Notes: generated by a model from the sequence alone, not told the origin. Shown: positions 36,959 through 48,526, numbered from the stretch's first letter. The stretch: DNA of 64,000 nucleotides from Azonexus sp. (GCA_030691385.1 JAUYEI010000128.1:1-64000), one strand, 5' to 3'. Made by a program: numbers and translations.

Positions 36959-37742
36959 CCCGGTTTCCATTATTCGCCGGCTGGGCCACGCGACGGTTGA
37001 CCGCATTTGGCGGCTCGGTTTCGCTGCTCGATTCCTGTGGGCCGTGCTGATGCATTCGGGGTCTTCCTTCCGTCGCCTGCCACTGACCCTGCGCGAAATT
37101 TATTTCAGCGGTGTGCTGTCGCTGCTGATCATCATGGTTTCCGGGCTGTTTGTTGGCCTGGTGCTCGGTCTTCAGGGCTACGAAATCCTGCAGCGGTTCG
37201 GCTCTACGGAAGCGCTGGGGACACTGGTTGCCCTTTCGCTAACCCGCGAATTGGGGCCGGTTCTGGCGGCCATTTTTTTTGCTTCGCGGGCGGGCTCCTC
37301 GGTGACGGCTGAAATTGGCCTGATGAAGGCAACCGAGCAACTGAAGGCGATGGACATGATGGCCGTCAATCCCATAGCCCGTGTTGTGGCGCCGCGTTTC
37401 TGGGGCGGTGTCATCTCGATGCCCTTTCTGGCGGCGATCTTTTCCGCCATGGGTGTTCTTGGCGGATGGTTGATCGGTGTCGTGGGCATCGGTGTCGATG
37501 ACGGCTCCTACTGGTCGCAAATGCAGGCCAGCGTCGATTTTCGCTATGACATCTGGAATGGCGTGGTGAAAAGTTTTGTCTTCGGGATCGCCGTTTCCCT
37601 GATTGCCGTTTTTGAAGGTTATGACTCGGTACCGACGGCCGAGGGTGTCTCGCGTGCCATTACGCGTACCGTGGTGACTTCAGTGCTGACCGTTCTGGCG
37701 CTGGATTTTGTCCTAACCTCGTTCATGTTCCGGGGAGCTTGA
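36951..37742 (+). CDS. mlaE: MlaE family permease
   Basis: GLFVGLVLGLQGYEILQRFGSTEALGTLVALSLTRELGPVLAAIFFASRAGSSVTAEIGLM. Confidence 0.95.
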   Translation: MFDPVSIIRRLGHATVDRIWRLGFAARFLWAVLMHSGSSFRRLPLTLREIYFSGVLSLLIIMVSGLFVGLVLGLQGYEILQRFGSTEALGTLVALSLTRELGPVLAAIFFASRAGSSVTAEIGLMKATEQLKAMDMMAVNPIARVVAPRFWGGVISMPFLAAIFSAMGVLGGWLIGVVGIGVDDGSYWSQMQASVDFRYDIWNGVVKSFVFGIAVSLIAVFEGYDSVPTAEGVSRAITRTVVTSVLTVLALDFVLTSFMFRGA

Positions 37743-38212
37743 TGAATCGTACTGTTCTCGACCTGTGGGTCGGTTTTTTCGTGGCAATCGGCTTGGCCGC
37801 CCTGCTCTTCCTGTCGCTCAAGGTGGGGAACCTCTCGTCGTCAAATTTGTCAGAATCATACGTTTTGAAGGCCAGGTTTGATAATATTGGCGGCCTGAAG
37901 GTGCGTGGTCCGGTCAAGAGCGCCGGGGTGGTGGTCGGGCGGATCGTCGATATCCAGTTCGATTCGGCGACCTACGAAGCGGTGGTCAGCATGACCATCG
38001 ATGGCCGTTACCACTTCCCGAAAGACACCTTTGCATCGATCAATACGGCGGGTCTGCTCGGCGAGCAGTACGTCGGCTTTGATGCCGGCGGCAATGAAAA
38101 GATGTTGTTGGCCGGTGATACGATTGCCAAGACGCAATCAGCAGTTGTTCTCGAAAAATTGATCAGCCAGTTTTTATTCAGCAATGCAGCGGACGGGCAG
38201 GACAAGAAATGA
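37742..38212 (+). CDS. mlaD: MlaD outer membrane lipid asymmetry protein (MCE domain)
   Basis: YVLKARFDNIGGLKVRGPVKSAGVVVGRIVDIQFD MCE motif. Confidence 0.94.
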   Translation: MNRTVLDLWVGFFVAIGLAALLFLSLKVGNLSSSNLSESYVLKARFDNIGGLKVRGPVKSAGVVVGRIVDIQFDSATYEAVVSMTIDGRYHFPKDTFASINTAGLLGEQYVGFDAGGNEKMLLAGDTIAKTQSAVVLEKLISQFLFSNAADGQDKK

Positions 38213-38934
38213 CGGACTATTTTTGCGCATCGGCAGTGCGTCGGGCTCAACGCCGGGTTGTTGGCGCGTTGGCTCTCGCCTTTGCCTGCTCCGGTGCGGT
38301 AGCTGACGGAAATCCCAACGATCCCTACGAGGCGTTCAATCGGCCGATGTTCGCGGTCAATGAAGCCATCGACAAATATGCCGCCAAGCCGGTTGCCCAG
38401 GTCTATGACAACGCTGTTCCGTTGCCGGTCAAGGCCAGCGTCGGTAACTTCTTCGGCAATGCCGGCGATCTGTGGATTGGTGTCAATAGCGCCCTGCAGG
38501 GCAAGTTTGGTGATGCCGGTATCGATATTGGCCGCCTTTTGATCAATTCGACGGTCGGCATCTTCGGTCTTTTCGATGTTGCCAGCGAACTGGGCCTCGA
38601 GCGGCACGACGAAGATTTCGGCCAGACGCTGGCGGTCTGGGGTGTGGGCGGTGGCGGCTACCTGTTCTGGCCGGTGATCGGCCCGCGCAATGTGCGCGAT
38701 ACGGTCGGTTTTGCGGTTGGCACCTATGCCGACCCGGTGATGTATGTGCGTCCGGTCTCGGTGCGCAACAGCATGGCAGCGTTGCGTTTTGTCGACATCC
38801 GCGCCAGTTTGTTGCCTTCCGACAGGGTGGTGGAAGAGGCTGCGCTGGATAAATATGCTTATATTCGCGACGCTTATCTGCAACGTCGTCGTAGCCAGAT
38901 TTTCGATGGCCGCCCGCCGCGGCTGGATGATTGA
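38209..38934 (+). CDS. mlaA: MlaA/VacJ family protein
   Basis: NDPYEAFNRPMFAVNEAIDKYAAKPVAQVYDNAVP; LFDVASELGLERHDEDFGQTLAVWGVGGGGYLFWPVIGPRNVRD. Confidence 0.94.
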   Translation: MTDYFCASAVRRAQRRVVGALALAFACSGAVADGNPNDPYEAFNRPMFAVNEAIDKYAAKPVAQVYDNAVPLPVKASVGNFFGNAGDLWIGVNSALQGKFGDAGIDIGRLLINSTVGIFGLFDVASELGLERHDEDFGQTLAVWGVGGGGYLFWPVIGPRNVRDTVGFAVGTYADPVMYVRPVSVRNSMAALRFVDIRASLLPSDRVVEEAALDKYAYIRDAYLQRRRSQIFDGRPPRLDD

Positions 38935-38949
38935 TTACTCACTGAAAAG

Positions 38950-39564
38950 ATGATGAAAAAGTTATTTGCCTTGTTATTTGCCGGATTCGTTGTCAGCGCT
39001 GCTTATGCCCAGGAGGCGCCGGATGTGCTGGTGCAGCGTGTCACCGACGATGTACTGGAGATTATTCGCAAGGACAGGGATATTCAGAACGGCGATACGC
39101 ACAAGGTCATTGAGCTGGTCGACAAGAAGGTGCTGCCGCATTTCAATTTCTCGCACATGACTGCACTGGCGCTCGGCAAGGATTGGCGCAAGGCCAGTCC
39201 ACAGCAGCAGCAGCAGTTGACAGCCGAGTTCAAGACGCTGCTCGTGCGCACTTACGCCAACGCCTTGACTGGCTACAGGAATCAAAAAGTGGTCTACAAG
39301 CCGCTTAAAATGGCGCCGACCGATTCCGACGTCTTGGTCCGGACCGAGGTGCTGCAGCCCGGCAGCAAGCCGGTTCAGCTTGATTACAGCCTGGAGAAGC
39401 TGGAGTCGGGCTGGAAGGTCTATGACGTGGTGGTGGCCGGTATCAGCCTGGTGACCAACTATCGTGACCAGTTCGGCCAGGAGGTGCGCAACGGCGGCAT
39501 TGATGGCCTGATCGCTTCTATTGCAGCCAAGAACAAGTCTCTGGAAGCCAATTCGAAGAAATGA
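38950..39564 (+). CDS. mlaC: MlaC family ABC transporter substrate-binding protein
   Basis: VDKKVLPHFNFSHMTALALGKDWRKASPQQQQQLTAEFKTLLVRTYANAL. Confidence 0.94.
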   Translation: MMKKLFALLFAGFVVSAAYAQEAPDVLVQRVTDDVLEIIRKDRDIQNGDTHKVIELVDKKVLPHFNFSHMTALALGKDWRKASPQQQQQLTAEFKTLLVRTYANALTGYRNQKVVYKPLKMAPTDSDVLVRTEVLQPGSKPVQLDYSLEKLESGWKVYDVVVAGISLVTNYRDQFGQEVRNGGIDGLIASIAAKNKSLEANSKK

Positions 39565-39842
39565 TCGAACGAGAAATGGGGCGCCTTGTTGTCAAGGTGC
39601 CGTTGGTGATGGCGAATGCGCGCGGCCTGCTCGAAGCAGGCCGTTCTGCTTTGCAGCCAGGTGAGCAGATATTTGATTTTTCCGAAGTGACCGAGGCCGA
39701 CTCGTCGGCGCTCGCCGTGATGCTCGGCTGGTTGCGCGCCGCAGCACTCTCACGGTCAACCGTAAAATTTGCCCAAATTCCAAATGGCGTCGTTGCACTG
39801 GCCGAACTGTACGGCGTGACCGACCTGCTGCCCCTCGCCTGA
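39561..39842 (+). CDS. mlaB: STAS domain protein MlaB
   Basis: FDFSEVTEADSSALAVMLGWLRAA...VVALAELYGVTDLLPLA; end of mla operon. Confidence 0.88.
   Translation: MIEREMGRLVVKVPLVMANARGLLEAGRSALQPGEQIFDFSEVTEADSSALAVMLGWLRAAALSRSTVKFAQIPNGVVALAELYGVTDLLPLA
39746..39785 (+). repeat. dispersed ~40-bp repeat-like sequence within mlaB
   Basis: actctcacggtcaaccgtaaaatttgcccaaattccaaat. Confidence 0.7.
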
Positions 39843-39852
39843 GGGGCCTTCC

Positions 39853-40572
39853 ATGATTCCTGCTGTTTCCATCGTTGACGTCGTCAAGCATTTCGGCTCG
39901 CTGCAAGCGCTGGCCGGGGTGTCGCTCGAGATCGGGCAGGGCGAGTTCTTCGGCCTGCTCGGTCCGAATGGCGCCGGCAAAACGACGCTGATTTCCTCGC
40001 TGGCCGGGCTGATCCGTCCGGACTCCGGGACGATCAAAGTGATGGGCCATGACGTTATCAGTGGCTTTCGCGAGGCGCGTCGCTTGCTCGGCGTCGTGCC
40101 CCAGGAGCTGGTCTTCGACCCCTTCTTCAATGTCCGCGAAACGCTGCGCATCCAGTCCGGCTATTTCGGTATCCGCAAGAACGATGACTGGATCGACGAA
40201 ATCCTGGAACACCTCGATCTGACGAGCAAGGCCAATGTCAATATGCGCCGGCTGTCCGGCGGTATGAAGCGGCGCGTGCTGGTGGCGCAGGCTTTGGTGC
40301 ACAAGCCGCCGGTCATTGTTCTCGACGAGCCCACGGCCGGTGTTGATGTCGAATTACGCCAGGGGCTGTGGCAGTTCATTCGTCGCCTCAATGGCGAAGG
40401 CCATACGATCATTCTGACGACGCATTACCTTGAAGAGGCCGAGGCCCTGTGCAACCGCATCGCGCTCATGAAGCAGGGGCGGGTGATTGCGCTGGACACC
40501 ACGGCCAACCTCATGGCGGCGTATCCGGGCGCCTCGCTGGAAGAGGTTTTTGTGCGGACCATGCAGCAATGA
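39853..40572 (+). CDS. ABC transporter ATP-binding protein (YadG-like)
   Basis: GPNGAGKTTLISSLAGLIRPDSG, RRLSGGMKRRVLVAQALVHKPPVIVLDEPTAGVDVELRQ. Confidence 0.92.
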   Translation: MIPAVSIVDVVKHFGSLQALAGVSLEIGQGEFFGLLGPNGAGKTTLISSLAGLIRPDSGTIKVMGHDVISGFREARRLLGVVPQELVFDPFFNVRETLRIQSGYFGIRKNDDWIDEILEHLDLTSKANVNMRRLSGGMKRRVLVAQALVHKPPVIVLDEPTAGVDVELRQGLWQFIRRLNGEGHTIILTTHYLEEAEALCNRIALMKQGRVIALDTTANLMAAYPGASLEEVFVRTMQQ

Positions 40573-41321
40573 TCGGTTTCCGGACCCTGTTCGAAAAAGA
40601 GATCCTGCGCTTCTGGAAAGTCGGTTTTCAGACGGTGGCCGCGCCGGTGCTGACCGCCTTGCTCTATCTGCTGATTTTCGGCCATGTACTCGACGAACAT
40701 GTGCAGGTGCATGGTGTGCGTTACATCAGCTTTCTGGTGCCCGGTCTGGTCATGATGCAGGTGTTGCAGAACGCTTTCGCCAATTCATCATCGAGCCTGA
40801 TCCAGGCCAAGATCACTGGCTCGATTGTGTTTGTGTTGCTGCCGCCGATACCGTATGGCGCCTTCTTCGCGGCTTACGTGCTGGCGGCTGTGGCGCGCGG
40901 TTTGCTGGTTGGCGCTGGGGTCTTGCTGGCAACCGTGTGGTTTGCCGAACTGAAGGTCGTCGCGCCGTGGTGGACGCTGGTCTTTGCGCTGTTCGGTGGC
41001 GGCTTGTTTGCAGCGCTGGGCGTCATCGCCGGCATCTGGTCCGAGAAGTTCGACCAGTTGGCCGCCTTCCAGAATTTCCTGATCATGCCGCTGACCATGT
41101 TGTCGGGTGTTTTCTACTCGATTTACACACTCCCCACATTCTGGCAGGGGCTGTCGCATTACAATCCCGTCTTTTACATGATTGACGGCTTCCGTTATGG
41201 CTTTTTCGGCGTCTCCGATGTGGCGCCGGAAACCAGTCTGGCGGTCGTCGTTGCCTGCTTCGCCGCCGTGTCCATGCTGACGCTGCGCCTCCTGAAGCAG
41301 GGCTGGAAGCTGAGAGGCTGA
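40569..41321 (+). CDS. ABC-2 type permease (YadH-like)
   Basis: FRTLFEKEILRFWKVGFQTVAAPVLTALLYLLIFG; FLIMPLTMLSGVFYSIYTLPTFWQGLSHYNPVFYMIDGFRYGFFG. Confidence 0.92.
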   Translation: MIGFRTLFEKEILRFWKVGFQTVAAPVLTALLYLLIFGHVLDEHVQVHGVRYISFLVPGLVMMQVLQNAFANSSSSLIQAKITGSIVFVLLPPIPYGAFFAAYVLAAVARGLLVGAGVLLATVWFAELKVVAPWWTLVFALFGGGLFAALGVIAGIWSEKFDQLAAFQNFLIMPLTMLSGVFYSIYTLPTFWQGLSHYNPVFYMIDGFRYGFFGVSDVAPETSLAVVVACFAAVSMLTLRLLKQGWKLRG

Positions 41322-41323
41322 AC

Positions 41324-42815
<1,492 letters not shown>

Positions 42816-42842
42816 CCGGGCCACGCCGCATCGTTGAGTTTC

Positions 42843-42880
42843 GCAACTTTCTGCACTCGGCTGCAGAAAGTTGCAAAAAA
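42843..42880 (+). terminator. intrinsic terminator of murA
   Basis: GCAACTTTCTGCA-ctcgg(c)-TGCAGAAAGTTGC followed by AAAAAA; 13-bp perfect stem. Confidence 0.6.
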
Positions 42881-43038
42881 GGCTTGGCGTATTCCAAATG
42901 CTGGCCCATACTCCGAGCCTCGGGATTTCCAGGCAGTGTTTTGTTCCTGCGCCGTACCACGGTTTGTCAGCTCTCCTCGGTCTTGGTTCTCGTGTTTTTG
43001 TGGCGCAAGCCCGTATTTTTATTTTAGGAAGCTATCAA

Positions 43039-43245
43039 ATGGCAAACGGTACCGTTAAGTGGTTCAACGACTCCAAGGGTTTTGGTTTCATCTCCCCGTC
43101 CGAAGGTGGTGAAGACCTCTTCGCTCACTTCTCTGCAATTCAAGGCAACGGTTTCAAGACCCTGGCCGAAAACCAGAAAGTGACGTTCGACGTCGTGAAC
43201 GGCCCGAAGGGCAAGCAGGCTGCAAACATCCGCCCGGCTGAATAA
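43039..43245 (+). CDS. cspA: cold-shock protein
   Basis: [64 protein letters not shown]. Confidence 0.97.
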   Translation: MANGTVKWFNDSKGFGFISPSEGGEDLFAHFSAIQGNGFKTLAENQKVTFDVVNGPKGKQAANIRPAE

Positions 43246-43268
43246 GTCCGCGGAGTCGCCTGACTCAA

Positions 43269-43294
43269 AGAAAGCCCGGCTTGCCGGGCTTTCT
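43269..43294. terminator. intrinsic terminator after csp
   Basis: AGAAAGCCCGGCttGCCGGGCTTTCT. Confidence 0.85.
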
Positions 43295-43357
43295 GCTTTT
43301 GTGGCCGGCCGTTTTGCGGCTTTGCGGTAAAATCATTCTTTTGCCACGAGAAAAACC

Positions 43358-44002
43358 GTGACCGGCATCACCATTGCACTCTCCAAGGGCCGTATTTTCG
43401 AAGAAACCTTGCCGTTGCTCGCTGCAGCCGGCATCGTCCCGAGCGAAAATCCCGAAACATCCCGCAAACTGATCATCGAGACGAACAACCCGGATGTGCG
43501 CGTCGTCATCGTGCGTGCCTCCGATGTGCCGACCTATGTCCAGTACGGCGCCGCCGACCTCGGCGTGGCCGGCAAGGATGTATTGATCGAGCATGGCTGC
43601 GAAGGCCTTTATTCGCCGCTCGACCTGAAGATCGCCAAGTGCCGCATGATGGTTGCCGTGCCGGAAGGCTTCGACTACGCCAAGGCTGTACGCCAGGGTA
43701 ATCGCCTGAAAGTGGCGAGCAAATACACCAAGATCGCGCGCGAACATTTTGCTGCCAAGAGCGTTCATGTCGACCTCATCAAGCTTTACGGCTCGATGGA
43801 GCTGGCGCCGCTGGCCGGGCTGGCCGATGCCATCGTCGATCTGGTGTCGACCGGCGGGACGCTGAAAGCCAACAGGCTGGTTGCCGTCGAGCATGTCGTG
43901 GATATTTCGAGCCGGCTGGTGGTCAACCAGGCCTCGCTCAAGGTCAAGCGCGAAATCCTGCAACCGATCATCGACGCCTTTGCCCGGGCGGTGGAGAAAT
44001 AA
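43358..44002 (+). CDS. hisG: ATP phosphoribosyltransferase HisG (short form)
   Basis: [50 protein letters not shown]. Confidence 0.96.
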   Translation: MTGITIALSKGRIFEETLPLLAAAGIVPSENPETSRKLIIETNNPDVRVVIVRASDVPTYVQYGAADLGVAGKDVLIEHGCEGLYSPLDLKIAKCRMMVAVPEGFDYAKAVRQGNRLKVASKYTKIAREHFAAKSVHVDLIKLYGSMELAPLAGLADAIVDLVSTGGTLKANRLVAVEHVVDISSRLVVNQASLKVKREILQPIIDAFARAVEK

Positions 44003-44007
44003 ACCTT

Positions 44008-45309
44008 ATGGTCGCGATCAAACGTCTTTCTACGGTCGACGCCGATTTCACGGCAAAAATGGATGCCCTGCTCGCTTTTGAGGCGGCGCAGGATGAAGGC
44101 ATCGAACGCACCGTCATCGGCATCCTGTCCGATGTGAAGGCGCGCGGCGATGCGGCCGTCGTCGAGTACAGCAACAAGTTCGACCGGCTGTCGGTCGGCG
44201 GCATGGCCGATCTGGAGTTGTCGAAGGCCGAGATGCAGAAGGCGCTCGACAGCCTGCCGGCGGAACAGCGCCAGGCCCTGGAAGCGGCGGCGCAGCGCAT
44301 TCGCGTTTATCACGAGAAGCAGCAACTGGAAGGCTGGTCCTACACCGAAGCCGACGGCACCATGCTCGGCCAGATGATTACGCCACTCGACCGCGTCGGC
44401 CTCTACGTGCCGGGCGGCAAGGCGGCTTATCCGTCGTCCGTGCTGATGAACGCGATTCCGGCCAAGGTCGCCGGCGTCAAGGATCTGGTCATGGTCGTCC
44501 CGACCCCGGGCGGCGAGCACAATCAGCTGGTGCTGGCGGCGGCCTGTCTGGCCGGCGTCGACCGCGTGTTCACCATCGGTGGCGCGCAGGCGGTTGGCGC
44601 GCTGGCTTACGGTACGGCAACCATTCCGCAGGTAGACAAGATCGTCGGCCCTGGAAACGCCTATGTTGCCTGCGCCAAGCGTCGGGTGTTCGGCATCGTC
44701 GGCATCGACATGATCGCCGGCCCGTCGGAAATCCTCGTTGTGGCAGATGGCTCCGGGAATCCGGACTGGGTGGCGATGGATCTTTTCTCGCAGGCCGAGC
44801 ACGATGAACTGGCGCAGTCGATCCTGATCTGTACCGATGCCGGCTATATCGAACAGGTGCAGGCGAGCATCGAAAAGTTGCTGCCGGCCATGCCGCGCCG
44901 TGAAGTGATTGAAACCTCGCTGACCAATCGTGGCGCTTTCATCCTGGTCCGCGACCTTGAAGAGGCGATCGCCATCGCCAATCGCGTGGCGCCGGAACAC
45001 CTCGAATTGGCGCTGGCCGATCCCGATCCGTGGGTCAGCAAGATTCATCATGCCGGCGCCATCTTCATCGGCCACTACACTTCGGAATCGCTGGGCGACT
45101 ACTGTGCCGGCCCGAACCACGTGTTGCCGACTTCCGGGAGTGCGCGTTTCTCGTCGCCGCTCGGCGTCTATGACTTCCAGAAGCGGACCAGCCTGATCAA
45201 GGTGTCGCAGGCCGGGGCGCAGACGCTGGGTCGCATCGCGTCGACGCTGGCACACGGCGAAGGTCTGCTGGCGCACGCCAGGTCGGCCGAATTCCGACTT
45301 CAAAATTGA
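44008..45309 (+). CDS. hisD: histidinol dehydrogenase
   Basis: [67 protein letters not shown]. Confidence 0.97.
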   Translation: MVAIKRLSTVDADFTAKMDALLAFEAAQDEGIERTVIGILSDVKARGDAAVVEYSNKFDRLSVGGMADLELSKAEMQKALDSLPAEQRQALEAAAQRIRVYHEKQQLEGWSYTEADGTMLGQMITPLDRVGLYVPGGKAAYPSSVLMNAIPAKVAGVKDLVMVVPTPGGEHNQLVLAAACLAGVDRVFTIGGAQAVGALAYGTATIPQVDKIVGPGNAYVACAKRRVFGIVGIDMIAGPSEILVVADGSGNPDWVAMDLFSQAEHDELAQSILICTDAGYIEQVQASIEKLLPAMPRREVIETSLTNRGAFILVRDLEEAIAIANRVAPEHLELALADPDPWVSKIHHAGAIFIGHYTSESLGDYCAGPNHVLPTSGSARFSSPLGVYDFQKRTSLIKVSQAGAQTLGRIASTLAHGEGLLAHARSAEFRLQN

Positions 45310-45336
45310 GCGAAATTTCCGGTTCACCGTGGAAGT
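45296..45336 (-). repeat. dispersed ~40-bp repeat spanning the hisD stop / chrA start
   Basis: gacttcaaaattgagcgaaatttccggttcaccgtggaagt. Confidence 0.85.
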
Positions 45337-45886
45337 CCCTGAATCGCCAAGCCGCCCGGACCTCCGGGCGCTTTTTTTCTGCTTTTCTTCCGTCGGACTG
45401 TCCGGCTTCGGTGGCGTCCTGCCCTTTGCCCGCCGCATGCTGGTCGAGGAGCGGCGCTGGATGACGGCCGAGGAGTTCAACGCCCAGCTTGGCCTCTGCC
45501 AGTTCCTGCCCGGGCCGAATGTGGTCAATCTGGCCGTCGTCGTCGGCAAGCGCTATGGCGGGCTGGCGGGGGCCATTGTCGCGCCGGTCGGCCTGCTTGC
45601 CGGGCCGTTGGCCATCGTGCTGCTGCTGGCGCTGCTCTACGACCGCTACGGCAGCCTGCCGCTGGCGCAGTCGATGCTGCGCGGCATCGCTGCCGTCGGT
45701 TGCGGCCTGCTTTTCGCCATGGCCTGGCGCATGGGGGCGGCGATCAAGGACAAGCCGTTTTTCCTGCCCTTCACGGTGCTGACCGTCGCGGCCATCGCCG
45801 GCCTGCGCTGGCCGATGCCCGTCGTGATGGTCGCCGGGCTGTTTCTGTCCGGTGGCGTCGCCTACTGGAAGCTGGGGCGAAAATGA
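45329..45886 (+). CDS. chrA: chromate transporter, short-chain CHR subunit 1
   Basis: FFCFSSVGLSGFGGVLPFARRMLVEERRWMTAEEFNAQLGLCQFLPGPNVVNLAVVVG; GTG start lies inside the repeat. Confidence 0.9.
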   Translation: MEVPESPSRPDLRALFFCFSSVGLSGFGGVLPFARRMLVEERRWMTAEEFNAQLGLCQFLPGPNVVNLAVVVGKRYGGLAGAIVAPVGLLAGPLAIVLLLALLYDRYGSLPLAQSMLRGIAAVGCGLLFAMAWRMGAAIKDKPFFLPFTVLTVAAIAGLRWPMPVVMVAGLFLSGGVAYWKLGRK

Positions 45887-46401
45887 TCGTCGTCGACCTC
45901 TTCCTCGAATTCGCGCTGCTTTCCTTCGTTGCTTTCGGTGGCGCGACGGCGCTGCTGCCGGAAATGCATCGCGTCGTCGTCGAAAACCATCATTGGCTGG
46001 ACGATACGACCTTCACGCATCTCTACGCCATTGCCCAGGCGGCGCCCGGGCCAAATGTGCTGGTGGTGACGCTGATCGGCTGGAAAATCGCCGGGTTGGC
46101 CGGCGCCCTGGCGGCGACGCTGGCTATGTGTCTGCCGATGAGCGTGCTGATTTATTTACTCATCGACCGCTGGGAGAGCTTTTCCGGCAAGCGCTGGCAG
46201 AAGGCGGTGAGCCTTGGCGTGGCGCCGCTGGCCGTCGGGCTGATTTTCTCCGGGGCGACGCTCATTGCGCAGGCGGCGCAATTCGGCTGGGCGGCGTGGC
46301 TGCTGGTGGCGGCGACCGTGGCGGCCACCCTGCGGACAAAACTGCATCCGCTGTGGTTTATCGGCGTTGGCGCCGGGCTCGGTTTGCTCGGCCTGGTCTA
46401 G
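45883..46401 (+). CDS. chrA: chromate transporter, short-chain CHR subunit 2
   Basis: LEFALLSFVAFGGATALLPEMHRVVVENHHWLDDTTFTHLYAIAQAAPGPNVLVVTLIGW. Confidence 0.9.
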   Translation: MIVVDLFLEFALLSFVAFGGATALLPEMHRVVVENHHWLDDTTFTHLYAIAQAAPGPNVLVVTLIGWKIAGLAGALAATLAMCLPMSVLIYLLIDRWESFSGKRWQKAVSLGVAPLAVGLIFSGATLIAQAAQFGWAAWLLVAATVAATLRTKLHPLWFIGVGAGLGLLGLV

Positions 46402-46754
46402 CTGCGTTTATCGCGCTGCAGGGCGCGCAGTTCGTCAAAGAGGTTGGCCAGGCGGTGCGATGTGTCGGATAGCTCGGGCAGCATGAGGTCGGCAGCGTCG
46501 GCCATGCCGTTGCCGCTCAATTCCTGGATCTCGCTGGCCAGGGCGTGGAAGCGCGTGTGCGCCTTGATCAGCGCCTGGAATTGCGGCAGCGCCCGTGAGG
46601 CGTCGTCGGCGGCGGCAATCGCGTAGCCGAACATGCAGCCCTGATGGTCGGACAGCGGCATGTCGGCGTAGCTGCCGCGGGCGAAGGCGTTCATGAACTG
46701 CCGGCGCCAGCCGTTGTGCAGGCGGATGGCTTCGTCGAAATCGATACCTTGCAT
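46398..46754 (-). CDS. CZB (chemoreceptor zinc-binding) domain protein
   Basis: IRLHNGWRRQFMNAFARGSYADMPLSDHQGCMFGYAIAA...LIKAHTRFHALASEI. Confidence 0.75.
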   Translation of the reverse strand: MQGIDFDEAIRLHNGWRRQFMNAFARGSYADMPLSDHQGCMFGYAIAAADDASRALPQFQALIKAHTRFHALASEIQELSGNGMADAADLMLPELSDTSHRLANLFDELRALQRDKRS

Positions 46755-46767
46755 CGGGTGCCCCTTC

Positions 46768-47859
46768 CTAAGCCAGAATGCCTTGCAGGGTTTGCGTCAG
46801 CGCCTGGCATTCGGCGTCGGTGCCGACGGTGATGCGCAGGAACTGGTCGATGCGCGGCAGCTTGAAGTGGCGGACGATGATGCTCTTGTCGCGCAGCGCC
46901 TTGGCCAGTTCGGCCGCGTCGCGCTGCGGGTGGCGGGCGAAGATGAAATTGGCGGCGGAGGGCAGCACTTCGAAACCGAGGCCGCGCAGATCGGTGCTCA
47001 GCGTCTCGCGCGTGGCGATGACGGCACGGCAGCATTGCTCGAAATACGCCTCGTCTTCCATGGCAGCGACGGCGCCGGCGATGGCGAGGCGGTCCAGCGG
47101 ATAGGAGTTGAAGCTGTTCTTGACGCGTTCGAGCGCTTCGATCAGCGCCGGATGGCCGACGGCGAAGCCGACGCGCAGGCCGGCCAGCGAACGCGATTTG
47201 GACAGCGTGTGGACGACGAGCAGGTTGTCGTAGCGGTCGACAAGCGGGATCGCCGTGTCGCCACCGAAATCGACGTAGGCTTCATCGACCACGACGACGA
47301 CATCCGGATTGGCCTTGAGGATCTGCTCGATGGCGGCGAGCCCCAACAGGCGACCGGTTGGCGCGTTCGGGTTGGGGAAGATGATGCCGCCGATTTCATT
47401 TTTGGCGCTTTTTTCCGGTTGACCGTGGAAGTCGTCCGGATTGATCGAAAAGTCCTCAGCCAGCGGCACCGTGCGGAAATCGATGCCGTAGAGGCCGCAA
47501 TACACCGGGTAGAAGCTGTAGGTGATGTCCGGGAACAAGATCGGCGCCTCGTGCTTGAGCAGCGCCAAGAAGACGTGACCGAGCACCTCGTCCGAACCGT
47601 TACCGACGAAGACCTGCTGCGGCGTCACGGCATGCCGTCCGGCCACCGCTGCCTTGAGCAGATCGGCGTTCGGGTCCGGGTAGAGGCGCAGGCGCGCCGC
47701 GTCGTCGCCGAGCTCGGCCTGGATCGCCGCCAGCACCCTGGGCGAGGGCGGAAACGGGTTCTCGTTGGTGTTGAGCTTGATCAGCTTGGCAATCTTGGGC
47801 TGCTCGCCCGGGACGTAGGGGGTGAGGTCGCGGACGACCTGGCTCCAGAAGCGACTCAT
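46768..47859 (-). CDS. hisC: histidinol-phosphate aminotransferase
   Basis: [64 protein letters not shown]. Confidence 0.96.
   Translation of the reverse strand: MSRFWSQVVRDLTPYVPGEQPKIAKLIKLNTNENPFPPSPRVLAAIQAELGDDAARLRLYPDPNADLLKAAVAGRHAVTPQQVFVGNGSDEVLGHVFLALLKHEAPILFPDITYSFYPVYCGLYGIDFRTVPLAEDFSINPDDFHGQPEKSAKNEIGGIIFPNPNAPTGRLLGLAAIEQILKANPDVVVVVDEAYVDFGGDTAIPLVDRYDNLLVVHTLSKSRSLAGLRVGFAVGHPALIEALERVKNSFNSYPLDRLAIAGAVAAMEDEAYFEQCCRAVIATRETLSTDLRGLGFEVLPSAANFIFARHPQRDAAELAKALRDKSIIVRHFKLPRIDQFLRITVGTDAECQALTQTLQGILA
47392..47432 (-). repeat. dispersed ~40-bp repeat inserted in frame in hisC
   Basis: gatttcatttttggcgcttttttccggttgaccgtggaagt; encodes [14 protein letters not shown]. Confidence 0.9.
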
Positions 47860-47938
47860 GGGGTTTTCACGGAAGGCGTAAAAGTAGGCCGAAATGGTAT
47901 CATGGCCCTCCGATAAAAGCCTTTTGCAGCCTTCAACC

Positions 47939-48526
47939 ATGCGGCAAGCCGAAATAACTCGCAATACGCTGGAGACGCAGATCACCGTGCGTCTCAACCT
48001 CGATGGCACCGGCCAGGGCAAATTTGCCACCGGCGTCCCCTTTCTTGATCACATGCTCGACCAGATCGCCCGTCATGGCCTGATCGACCTCGATATCGAG
48101 GCTGTCGGCGACCTGCATATCGACGCCCACCACACGGTCGAAGACATCGGCATCACCTTCGGTCAGGCGCTGGCCAAGGCGTGGGGCGACAAGAAGGGGC
48201 TGACCCGTTACGGCCACAGCTACGTGCCGCTCGACGAGGCCCTGTCGCGCGTTGTTATCGACTTGTCCGGGCGTCCGGGGCTGGAACTCAATGTCGAATT
48301 CTCGCGTGCCGTCATCGGATCTTTCGATGTCGACCTCGTCAGCGAATTCTTCCACGGCCTGGTCAACCACGCCGGCGTCACGCTGCACATCGACAACCTG
48401 CGTGGCCAGAATGCCCACCATCAGGCCGAAACCGTCTTCAAGGCCTTCGGTCGCGCCCTGCGCATGGCGGTGACGCCCGACCCGCGCATGGCCGGTACCA
48501 TGCCGTCGACCAAGGGTTCGCTGTGA
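47939..48526 (+). CDS. hisB: imidazoleglycerol-phosphate dehydratase
   Basis: [50 protein letters not shown]. Confidence 0.97.
   Translation: MRQAEITRNTLETQITVRLNLDGTGQGKFATGVPFLDHMLDQIARHGLIDLDIEAVGDLHIDAHHTVEDIGITFGQALAKAWGDKKGLTRYGHSYVPLDEALSRVVIDLSGRPGLELNVEFSRAVIGSFDVDLVSEFFHGLVNHAGVTLHIDNLRGQNAHHQAETVFKAFGRALRMAVTPDPRMAGTMPSTKGSL

Noticed and set aside
37273-37280. T8 tract in mlaE
   Set aside because: Ordinary Ile-Phe-Phe codons in a transmembrane helix; no other sign of phase variation.
44024-44062. TCTACGGTCGACGCCGATTTCACGGCAAAAATGGAT at the hisD 5' end, similar to the repeat
   Set aside because: Fits the ordinary HisD N-terminus (DxDF.A..DALLA) and lacks the exact core; treated as coincidence.
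43786-45549. 587-aa antisense ORF opposite hisD
   Set aside because: Shadow ORF; hisD on the + strand is unambiguous. The TVNRKF peptide it contains is just the dispersed repeat translated.
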